The position numbers were made by a program, and so were the translations under genes. 64,000 nucleotides of DNA from positions 1 to 64,000 of the forward strand of contig NZ_BLRL01000003.1 of assembly GCF_015082335.1 (NCBI RefSeq), written 5' to 3'. Origin of the DNA: Moritella sp. F3. GTDB taxonomy: Bacteria; Pseudomonadota; Gammaproteobacteria; Enterobacterales; Moritellaceae. The notes beneath the pieces are model-generated. The model was not told the DNA's origin. It did no database searches and was given only the letters and a program-made list of their open reading frames with translations. The first letter of the stretch is position 1; every line of letters begins with the position of its first letter. Positions 44,922 to 54,000 of this stretch are shown in pieces.

Positions 44922-46664
44922 TTATTTATTTTCTGTTAATACTGTTAAGTCGCTATTACTGCTTTCATTAACAATCTTATTCACTATGTTATTCAAGCGA
45001 TTATCTGTAGGTTGATAAATCGGCATGTTATTACGAGATTTAAACCATAATGCAACTAATATTAATGAGTTAGTATTAATGTTGTAAGCGGTGTTGGTCG
45101 AGTTGTCTTGATATAACCCTGTCGGTATTGCGCGCTGAGATAAGCTATTAGAAAGCACTTGCTTCGCGAGTTGTTGGCTAAAATCATCATCAAAAAGCAC
45201 ACTAAAAGCAAAGGCGACTTTATTACTAAATACCTGAGGATTACCAACCGATTTGCCTCGGGTATTGGTACTTAACCATGATTTACCATAGATATTAATA
45301 TTATTATAAGAAAACCATGGTGCTTTGTTCATTGCATCTTCAGCAAATATCCGCAGTACCTTTGTGTCTGAATGATGAGCTTTATGTAATTGATAAACGT
45401 TCTCTAATTGGTTCCACCACACAACAGGGCTGCCTAGTTCGATAGCTTGGAGCACATAACTGTCACTGGTAAAAAAAGGCAGGTTACGTTGGTCGATATA
45501 AAGTGGTATACCTTCTTGAATAATCTCGGTGGTATTATCTCGCTTAAATGCAGCTGCTACATCAAGTCCCGAGAATTGATAACCTTGCGCTGCATATTGT
45601 AAATAGCCTAAGCGACCTTCTTGACGATACGAAGTGCTGCGTTTCTGTTTCAGCTCACCATAGAGAGTTTGATTGTACACAGTACGCTCTAACTTCCATT
45701 TGCTGGTAATTAACGTGATGAGTGGGGTCAATTCTGGTTTGTATTGTTTCGTTATTTCTAACCAAATTAATAATCGGCCAATATCTAATGCCGACCAACC
45801 GTTACCGTTAGAGGCTGTTTTACTTAGAGAACCTGACGGTAAACCTGATTGAGTATTGTATTCTCTATTAGGTAACTCGTTGTTATATAAAGGTAGCTTG
45901 AATAGGGTTATTAAGGTTTTTTTGAGTCGTGATGAAGCATCAAAACTGCTGATTAATTTAAGATTTTCTAACGCGAGAGTGGCGCCAATACCACTGGCCA
46001 TGTCCCACAGCGTTGCGTGATGGTAGCCTTGTACGGAGTCAATTAAGCCTGTATTTTTATTCCAATTACGTTCGATATAATATTGTGCTTTTTTGGCGAG
46101 TATTAGATCTTCTCGAGTCAGTTGTTTGAGGGGGACGATTATATTTTCAGAGCCTATTATCTTTTCAGAAGGTATAGTATCGCCAGAAAGTGTCGCTGTT
46201 CTTTTTTCGCTGTTTTTTAAAATAATGTGTTCAGGAGATTGAACCGTTATTTTGATGGCATTATTGACGCTTAACTTTTTTTGATATTGGCTTTGCTTTT
46301 GCTCCGTTATTTGCGGCGTCGAACTTTCAGGCTCGACTCGCGTTAAACTTTTGGGCTGTTCTGTGTTATCGATTACCTGAGTCTCTATAAGTTCAGCATT
46401 ATTGTTTTCAATATTGCTGCTCTTAGCATTAAGGTCTTCGGCATCCGTTGGGTGTATTGCTCGACGTTGTGAAGCGCGCTTGTTTGAATTTTCACTAGAG
46501 TCAGATGATGTTGTCTCAGTCTGTGAATCACTTACAGGTACATGGGGTACGGCTCTGCCCCCATAAAAACTGAATTTTTCAGGTACATTATCTTGCTGGG
46601 TTGATGACTGCTCTGCAATGCTAATAAAGCTAACGCTCGATAAGAGCGTTATTAAGATCATCAC
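44922..46664 (-). CDS. DUF3131 protein of exopolysaccharide loci
   Basis: A 580-residue secreted or periplasmic protein. A signal-like segment (residues 1-18) is followed by about 165 residues of Ser/Glu/Thr/Gln-rich, probably disordered linker. The DUF3131 domain then runs from about 185 to 550, with marks AKKAQYYIERNWNKNTGLIDSV, TLWDMASGIGATLA, GWSALDIGRLLIWLE and, later, NKVAFAFSVLFDD. The domain resembles (alpha/alpha)6 toroid glycosidases and is typically encoded in surface-polysaccharide clusters; enzymatic activity is not established. Confidence 0.8.
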   Translation of the reverse strand: MMILITLLSSVSFISIAEQSSTQQDNVPEKFSFYGGRAVPHVPVSDSQTETTSSDSSENSNKRASQRRAIHPTDAEDLNAKSSNIENNNAELIETQVIDNTEQPKSLTRVEPESSTPQITEQKQSQYQKKLSVNNAIKITVQSPEHIILKNSEKRTATLSGDTIPSEKIIGSENIIVPLKQLTREDLILAKKAQYYIERNWNKNTGLIDSVQGYHHATLWDMASGIGATLALENLKLISSFDASSRLKKTLITLFKLPLYNNELPNREYNTQSGLPSGSLSKTASNGNGWSALDIGRLLIWLEITKQYKPELTPLITLITSKWKLERTVYNQTLYGELKQKRSTSYRQEGRLGYLQYAAQGYQFSGLDVAAAFKRDNTTEIIQEGIPLYIDQRNLPFFTSDSYVLQAIELGSPVVWWNQLENVYQLHKAHHSDTKVLRIFAEDAMNKAPWFSYNNINIYGKSWLSTNTRGKSVGNPQVFSNKVAFAFSVLFDDDFSQQLAKQVLSNSLSQRAIPTGLYQDNSTNTAYNINTNSLILVALWFKSRNNMPIYQPTDNRLNNIVNKIVNESSNSDLTVLTENK

Positions 46665-46898
46665 TCTTGCGTTAAGCGTTAATATACAGACCTCTTACAT
46701 TAGCCATAATGTGCTTAATTACCTGTAATACATGATTTATTCATTCGATACTAGAATAGTGACTTCGTTTTACCTACGATCTTTAGCGGTGGGCAGTCAT
46801 AAACGTGAGCTTGATCTTAAAACATTAAATCTAATTAAAATGTGGTATTTTTTTTACTATACTTTTAGCAGGGATTTACGCTTTTAAGGATATCTATC

Positions 46899-48605
46899 TT
46901 GTTGAAAAATGAGCTACAAAGCGCGTTTAGTGTGTGCAAGAAAAACCTCGTTTACGTTGTTATATTTAGCCTTGCTATTAATTTCTTGGTATTAACTCTA
47001 CCTTTGTATAGTTTGCAGTTGTTTGATCGTGTCTTAAGTAGTGCTAGTTTAGATACGTTATACGCCTTATTAGCCATCGCGGTTATATTACTAACAGCCC
47101 AAGCTATCATCGAACATATTCGTACTCTGTTGTTACAAAAAACGGGGTTGAACCTGGATTTGACGCTCAGTCCATTATTACTTGCCGACAGTATTCGCCA
47201 GTCATCTAAACATAACTGCATTCACAAACAAGGTTTACAAGATTTAACCGAGCTAAGGAACTTTTTAGTTAGTCCTTCAACATCGGCCATTTTTGATATT
47301 CCTTGGATTGCGGTATTTCTGGTTATTCTATTCATGCTACATCCCTATCTCGGTATCGTCGCACTTATTGGCAGTGCGGTGTTTGTGGTATTAGCATTGC
47401 TGATGATGTATGCAGCCCGTAAACCTAGCGGTCAATCGCAAGAATTAGCCATGAAAACAAGCATGGAACTCAATGATTTTTTAAGAAATGCACCCATGCT
47501 AAGAGCGATGGGCATGGCAGATAATATAGGTAAAGTGTGGCACGATAAAAACCAACAAGTGTTAGCACTACAATGGGAAGTAAACGCAAGAACAGGGCCG
47601 TTATTAGCAGTTAGCCGCTATTTTAGAACACTGTTACAAGTGGCGATCTTGACCGTCGGTGTCATGCTGGTATTGCAACAACAACTTGGTGCTGGCTCTA
47701 TTATTGCCAGCTCGATTATTATGGGACGCTTATTATCTCCCTTTGAGCAAGCCGTTGCTGGATGGAAAGGCTGGTATAGCGCTTGGAATGCGTTCAAGCG
47801 TTTGCAATTATTGAATGAAGGTGCGCTGGATGACGAGCTTAAAACGAGCTTACCAGTACCGAAAGGCGAGTTGAAACTAGAAAATGTGGGGCTAAAATTT
47901 CCTAATCAGCAGCGGGCCGTATTACAAAATATTAATTTTAAACTCGGTGCTGGGCAAGCATTAGCGATCATGGGTAATACCGGTTCAGGTAAATCAACGC
48001 TTGCCGCTTTAATCATGGGGATCCACAAACCATCAGTAGGGTCAGTTAAAATTGATGGTGCAGCGATGGCATTATGGCCAGAAAATGAAATCGGTGAACA
48101 CATTGGTTTTCTACCACAAGAAGTGGGTTTACTCGCAGGTACTGTGGCTGAAAATATTTGTCGCTACTCGAGCGCTCCAGCTGAAAAGATAATTCATGCC
48201 GCGCAACTTGCTTGTATTCATGAACTGATTATTTCACTACCAAAAGGCTACGATACTTACCTTGGCGAAGGTGGTTTACAGCTGTCCGGCGGTCAAAAAC
48301 AACGTATTGGCTTAGCTAGAGCTATTTTCTCCAATCCCAGATTACTCGTCCTTGATGAACCTAATTCTAACCTTGATCCTGAAGGTGAAGTTGCCCTGTC
48401 AATTGTGCTGCAATACTGCAAAGAAAATAGCATCACAGTGGTGATGATTAGCCATCGACCTGGATTTTTAAGACAGATGGATTGGGTTGTCGTTCTTAAA
48501 GACGGCAAGATCGAAAAAGCGGGGACGTGTGAGCAGTTTCTTGGTGCAATGAATGGCGTGTCTACCGTTGATAGTGACGTTAAAAAGGTGACGCAGCATG
48601 GATAA
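46899..48605 (+). CDS. Type I secretion ABC transporter (PrtD/LapB-like ATPase-permease)
   Basis: A 568-residue half transporter. The membrane domain covers residues about 1-310 with six helices; there is no C39 peptidase-like domain, as in PrtD/AprD. The nucleotide-binding domain has Walker A GNTGSGKS at 359-366, signature LSGGQKQR near 464, and Walker B LLVLDEPNSNLD. The start is a TTG with AAGGA 8 bases upstream. The next gene, the adaptor, begins 8 bases before this stop codon, so translation is coupled. The likely cargo is the RTX protein encoded convergently at 51091-55953. Confidence 0.92.
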   Translation: MLKNELQSAFSVCKKNLVYVVIFSLAINFLVLTLPLYSLQLFDRVLSSASLDTLYALLAIAVILLTAQAIIEHIRTLLLQKTGLNLDLTLSPLLLADSIRQSSKHNCIHKQGLQDLTELRNFLVSPSTSAIFDIPWIAVFLVILFMLHPYLGIVALIGSAVFVVLALLMMYAARKPSGQSQELAMKTSMELNDFLRNAPMLRAMGMADNIGKVWHDKNQQVLALQWEVNARTGPLLAVSRYFRTLLQVAILTVGVMLVLQQQLGAGSIIASSIIMGRLLSPFEQAVAGWKGWYSAWNAFKRLQLLNEGALDDELKTSLPVPKGELKLENVGLKFPNQQRAVLQNINFKLGAGQALAIMGNTGSGKSTLAALIMGIHKPSVGSVKIDGAAMALWPENEIGEHIGFLPQEVGLLAGTVAENICRYSSAPAEKIIHAAQLACIHELIISLPKGYDTYLGEGGLQLSGGQKQRIGLARAIFSNPRLLVLDEPNSNLDPEGEVALSIVLQYCKENSITVVMISHRPGFLRQMDWVVVLKDGKIEKAGTCEQFLGAMNGVSTVDSDVKKVTQHG

Positions 48606-49893
48606 ACAACTATTTGATACACGTGGGCTTATCATTGCTGGTTGCCTTAGTATTGTTATCACGATCGGCGGTTTTATTACTTGGTCGACCTCGATGCATT
48701 TAAGCTCTGCAGCCATTGCCCCTGGAACGATTATTGTGGAGTCTCAACGTAAGAAAATTCAGCACTTAGATGGTGGCTGGGTGAAAGCGATACATGTTTT
48801 TGAAGGGCAAAAGGTACAAGCGGGTGATATGTTACTTGAACTTGCTAGTGGTCAAGTGGATGCTGATTTTCGTCGATTACAGCAGCGTGCAACATTCTTG
48901 CAAGCCCAACATGATCGATTATCTGCTGCGCTAAATGGACGCGATAACGTGACGTGGAGCGACGCCACTATTCAAGATGTCGAGAGTATTGAATATAGTA
49001 ATATCATTGCCAGCCAGCAATTACAGTATCAGCAAGAGCAGCTGCATAATGAATTGCGCATTGAGCAATTTTCACAACGCAAAACCTTGTTGGAGGAGAA
49101 GTTTAGAGGCGCTCAATATCAAATTATCGCTGTTGATAACCAATTGGTATTAATCGAGCAAGAATTAGAGATGTTATCCGGACTATTAGATAAAGGTTAT
49201 GTATCCAAAACGCGAGTGATGGCGCTGCAACGCAATAAGGCTGAAGTGCTTGCCAGAAGAGCGGGGCTTGATTCGGAGAGTAAAGTCTTGAGCCGTCAAG
49301 TTGTGTCATTAGAACAAGATTTTAAAACTGAAAACGTTGAGCTAAAGCAGCAATATACAATGAAAATGGACAGTCTATCTAAGGAGCTAAGAGATGTATT
49401 GCAAGCATTAAATGTAGCCCGAGATGCGCGTTCTAAGGTGACAATTCGCAGTGAACATGCTGGTACGGTTGTTGGTTTGAATGTGCATAGTGTGGGTGGT
49501 GTTGTTAACGCTGGAGCGGTGCTGATGGAGATTGTACCTGAAGGGGATGAGTTAATTGTCGATGCTATCGTTAAGTCAGAAGATATCGATATGGTTAGGC
49601 AAGGCCTTAAAGCTAAAGTCAGGCTTTCAGCTTACAGTATTCGTAATACAGCGCCTGTGACTGGGGAGGTGGTGTATGTTGCCGCAGATCGGATCCCACA
49701 AAACAACGACGGTAAAACAGGTTACCGGATTAAAGTAAAATTAAATAGCGCGGAATTAAAGGCGCTTGCTCATATTAATTTGTACCCTGGTATGCCAACG
49801 GAAGTACTCATACTGTTGGAAGAAAGGACGTTATGGGATTACTTTACCGCGCCTTTATTTACGTCGTATAACCGTGCGTTTAGAGAAACATAA
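48598..49893 (+). CDS. Type I secretion membrane-fusion protein (HlyD/PrtE family)
   Basis: A 431-residue periplasmic adaptor anchored by one N-terminal transmembrane helix (about residues 11-31). A lipoyl-like half-motif (VKAIHVFEGQKVQAGDMLLEL near 61-81) is followed by a long alpha-helical hairpin (90-290), the second lipoyl half (GTVVGLNVHSVGGVVNAG) and the beta-barrel. The C-terminal ERTLWDYFTAPL ending is typical of PrtE/LapC adaptors. It would link the ABC transporter to a TolC-type channel, which is not encoded in the window. Confidence 0.92.
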   Translation: MDKQLFDTRGLIIAGCLSIVITIGGFITWSTSMHLSSAAIAPGTIIVESQRKKIQHLDGGWVKAIHVFEGQKVQAGDMLLELASGQVDADFRRLQQRATFLQAQHDRLSAALNGRDNVTWSDATIQDVESIEYSNIIASQQLQYQQEQLHNELRIEQFSQRKTLLEEKFRGAQYQIIAVDNQLVLIEQELEMLSGLLDKGYVSKTRVMALQRNKAEVLARRAGLDSESKVLSRQVVSLEQDFKTENVELKQQYTMKMDSLSKELRDVLQALNVARDARSKVTIRSEHAGTVVGLNVHSVGGVVNAGAVLMEIVPEGDELIVDAIVKSEDIDMVRQGLKAKVRLSAYSIRNTAPVTGEVVYVAADRIPQNNDGKTGYRIKVKLNSAELKALAHINLYPGMPTEVLILLEERTLWDYFTAPLFTSYNRAFRET

Positions 49894-49908
49894 TTATAAG
49901 GATGTAGC

Positions 49909-50148
49909 ATGTTATTTTGGTTAGGGTTTTATTTATTTTTTTTCTTGTTATCGACCTATATAGGCTATCAAAAAGGTAATTTAGTGGCCGGTATTTTACT
50001 CGGATATGTGCTGGGGCCTGTGGGGGTGATATGTATGTATTTAAGTAAAGATCGCAAACATATGATCTGTCAAAATTGCCAATCTAGCATTCATATTAAG
50101 TCATATTTTTGTCCGCAGTGTAAAACAAAACAACTATATATCGCTTAA
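49909..50148 (+). CDS. Small membrane protein with C-terminal zinc ribbon
   Basis: A 79-residue protein: two hydrophobic segments (about residues 2-18 and 25-45) are followed by a cytoplasmic CxxC...CxxC zinc ribbon (CQNC near 55-58 and CPQC near 69-72). It sits 15 bases after the adaptor gene and 13 before the coiled-coil gene, so it belongs to the secretion operon. No known type I secretion component has this shape; a chaperone or assembly role is only a guess. It was not identified with any named family. Confidence 0.75.
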   Translation: MLFWLGFYLFFFLLSTYIGYQKGNLVAGILLGYVLGPVGVICMYLSKDRKHMICQNCQSSIHIKSYFCPQCKTKQLYIA

Positions 50149-50161
50149 TGGGGGCGTCGAG

Positions 50162-50998
50162 ATGAAACAAAAACAGAATCGTTTATCAATGCCAATGAAT
50201 CAAGCTCTAATTGTTGCTGGTACGGCGGTGGCTATTTTATTGGGCTTAGTTGGCGTGACCGCATGGCAATATACAGAGCGTCATAATGATGTGGCATTAC
50301 TCGCCACTAAAAACAATATTATTACTGAGCAGCAAGCGTCGATTGATTCACTGAAAGCTAATCAGCAAGGCGATGAACAGATAATGTCAACCGAATATGT
50401 TACGTTGGAAAAAATGCTCTTAATACAAAAGCAGGAACTTGCTGCGCAGCAAAAAGTGATTGATGAATTACAGTTACAATCATCGTATCAAAGTAAACAG
50501 TTAAAACGTAAAGATAAAAATATAAAAGATTTACGTCGATCTTTTCAGAAGGAGTTAGAATCAAGTATTGCCGAGCAGCAACAAATCTTGATCGCAGAGC
50601 AAGCTGGTTTGGCTATTATCCGTAACCAATTGAACTTAGAATCTGCACGTTTACAGCAGCAAGAGGCGCAGGTATTGGCGAAAGTTGGTGATGTGGCAGC
50701 GTGGGAAAAACAGAAAGCAGAATTCGAAATACGCTATGCCAGTGAAGCTCAGCAAGCAGCACATGTGACTCGGGTTGATGATCTGATGAGTCAGTTTGAT
50801 CGCTTACAGGTCGATTTAGACGTGGTTAATGAGTGTGACAAGGACTATTTGTATAGTTACAACGAGGCTAAAAGTATTCTAAATCATATCCGTACTTATA
50901 TTCAGACTAATGAGATGGATGATGATTACTTTTTTTATGTTATTTCCAATGACAGCTTGATTACCGCTAAGAATAGAAAGTTATGTCTGAATAGTTAA
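50162..50998 (+). CDS. Membrane-anchored coiled-coil protein of the secretion operon
   Basis: A 278-residue bitopic protein: one transmembrane helix (residues about 16-33), a long Gln/Lys/Glu-rich coiled coil (about 45-225) and a short C-terminal region with two Cys. The topology places most of the protein in the periplasm. It is the last gene of the four-gene secretion unit, 13 bases after the zinc-ribbon gene, followed by a terminator. The family is not recognised. It could act as a tether or length gauge for the exporter (speculation). Confidence 0.72.
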   Translation: MKQKQNRLSMPMNQALIVAGTAVAILLGLVGVTAWQYTERHNDVALLATKNNIITEQQASIDSLKANQQGDEQIMSTEYVTLEKMLLIQKQELAAQQKVIDELQLQSSYQSKQLKRKDKNIKDLRRSFQKELESSIAEQQQILIAEQAGLAIIRNQLNLESARLQQQEAQVLAKVGDVAAWEKQKAEFEIRYASEAQQAAHVTRVDDLMSQFDRLQVDLDVVNECDKDYLYSYNEAKSILNHIRTYIQTNEMDDDYFFYVISNDSLITAKNRKLCLNS

Positions 50999-51026
50999 GT
51001 GTAATTTAAACTGAATGTTAAGAGAT

Positions 51027-51059
51027 AAAAAGGCGGTGATTAAATATCACCGCCTTTTG
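51027..51059. terminator. Bidirectional terminator between the secretion operon and the RTX gene
   Basis: AAAAAGGCGGTGAT/ATCACCGCCTTTT. The A5 and T4 flanks allow function in both directions for the convergent transcripts. Confidence 0.9.
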
Positions 51060-51090
51060 TTTACTGACTGAGTTATTTGCTTATGAGTAG

Positions 51091-54000
51091 CTAAACATCT
51101 GCACCGTTAAAGCTAATATTATCTTGTTCACTGTCACTCCAGATTGTCACTTCTTTACCTTCATCATTGGCAAATGTATAACCAAAGAGTGAGTCTGTAT
51201 TGATGTTACTTGCTTCGTAGGCATCGCGTAGGTCATCATTTAACGTGACGTTATTACTTGATACTTCCCAGTTAAAGCCATTTAAATCTAGCTTGTTAGC
51301 GCCTGTACAAACAAATTGACTATTGCTCACTTCGGCGGTGTCGTTAAGTAGCACTTTATCAAGCGAGATCTTCAGTTGGGCGTCACTGGCGTTGACCACC
51401 ACCCCTTCAATTTCTTGGAAGGCTGTTTGTGTCATATCAATAATTTGGCTATCTGAATCACTGCCAACGGCTAATACGTCAAAACCAGCGCCACCACTAA
51501 AGTGTACCGTTGAACCATCGGTATTGGTTGTTTCAGTGATATCAAAGACTAGCGTATCATTACCTGCGCCTGCAAATAGTTGATCGCTGCCTGTGCCACC
51601 ATCTAAGATGTCATTCCCGGTTTGACCAAAGAGGATATCATCACCGCTACCGCCAGTTAACTGGTCGTCACCGGTACCGCCATCAAGGTTATCGTTACCA
51701 GTGCCACCGTCAAGATTATCATCGCCAGTATCGCCAGATAAGAGATCCTCTCCAGACCCACCGAAGAGTTGATCATTACCAGTCTCACCAAAGAGTTGAT
51801 CATTACCGCTATCACCGGCTAAGGTATCATTTCCATCTTCACCAAATAAGATATCATCTTGGTTTCCGCCCTTTAGCGTATCGTTACCAGCGCCGCCATA
51901 TAAGATATCATTGTTGTTATCACCACGCAGATAATCATCACCTTCACCACCGAGTAACACATCGTCGCCTGAACCGCCACTGAGGTAATCGTTACCTAGG
52001 TCACCAGAGAGTTGGTCATTACCACTTTGACCATAGAGCTTATCGTTGCCAGTTCCACCTGCTAACTGATCGTCATCACTACCTGCGTAGAGCTTATCAT
52101 CACCGTCATCACCAAATAGCTGATCACTACCCGAACCTGTTCTTATTTGATCGTTGCCGCTATCACCATGGATTTGGTTATTACCACCACTGACGGTGAT
52201 TTGATCATTATCAGCACCGCCACTAATTGCATCATTACCATCGCCGGCCGTAATGGTATCATTACCACTATCGCCAGTGATTTGGTTATCACCACTTCCG
52301 GCGTTAATGATGTCATTACCCTCATCGCCTGAGATAATATCATTGCCACTGCCCGCGGTGATAATATCGTTGCCTAAGCCACCTATAATATTATTATTAC
52401 CATCACCAGCATTGATAGTATCGTTGCCGTCACCACCGATAAGCGTATCATTACCATCTTCACTCGAGAGCACGTCGTCGCCACTTCCGCCATCAAGCTG
52501 ATTATTACCAGTGCCTGCCGTTAAGATATCGTCACCAGCGCCACCTTCTAACGTATCGTTACCAGCAAAGCCTTCTAATCGGTCATCGCCGTCATCGCCT
52601 TGTAATAAGTCATTACCTGCAGCGCCATAGAGGATATCGTTATCATCCCCCCCTGAAAGGGTGTTATTGCCACTGTCGGCATGTAGTTCATCTGCGCCAG
52701 CGCCGCCAAACAAGGTGTCATCACCTGCGCCTGCGAATAGTCTGTCAGCGCCGTCACCACCACTTAGCGTATCGTTACCAGCATCACCGCGGAGTAGATC
52801 GTCACCTTCATCACCGATGAGCGTATCACTACCGTCACCACCTTCAAGTTCATCGTCACCAGCACCTGCTGATAAATGATCATTACCTGCAGAACCCATT
52901 AGTTGGTCGTTACCACTGCCAGCGATGACTGTATCTGCGCCCGCACCACCAAATAAGGTATTGTTACCTTCACCAAGATCAACAGTATTACTGCCATCCA
53001 TACCATAAACGGTATCATCACCTAATCCGGTGTTAACAGTATCATCACCCGAACCAGCGTAAACCACATCATCACCCGCGCCAGATTGAATGGTATCTTG
53101 ATCTTCGCCACCATGAAGCGTATCTGCTTGCGCGCTGCCTATTAATGTATCATCACCAGCCCCGCCGTATATGTGGTGACTACCTGTTGCTGCCGCTGTT
53201 AATGTATCATTACCAGCGTCCCCTGAAAGCGTATCTTGGCCATCATCAACCAATATATCATCGCCATCACCGCCAGCTAAGAAGTCATAACCGTCACCAC
53301 CAATAAGCGTGTCGTTACCTGCACCGCCAAATAAAGCATCATTACCGTCGCCACCGAGTAGGGTATCCGCACCTGCTCCTGCATCGATATGATCATTGCC
53401 ACTTCCTGCATTGAGCGTATCGTTGCCATCGCCACCAAAAATCGTATCGTCACCATCGCCAGCCACAATGGTATCCTGGTCAATGCCACCAAATATCATA
53501 TCGTCACCAGCGCCTGCCGTGATGGTATTATTACCTGCATCACCGTAAATCGTATCATCACCGTCACCAGCATCGATAACATCGTGTCCAGTACCGGCAT
53601 AAACTGTGTCGTTACCTGCATTGGCCGTGATAATATCGTTACCGGCACCACCACTGAGTTCATCGTCGTGCTCGGCACTGATTAAAGTGTCATCACCAGC
53701 TTCCCCATAAAGAGCACTAATACCAGCACCACCATCTAAGAGATCATTGCCTTCACCACCAACCAAGATATCATCGCCGGCATCACCAGTTAGCGTATCA
53801 TCACCAGTACCACCCACAAGCACATCATCACCAGTACCACCAACGAGAATATCATCACCGCTACCGGCAATAATGGTGTCGTTACCTTCGCCCCCTTCTA
53901 AATTATCATCCCCTCCGTTGCCTTCTAGATAGTCATCGCCATCTTGGCCGAATAGGGCATCATTGTTTGCACCACCGAAAAGTTGGTCTGATTCTTGTGA

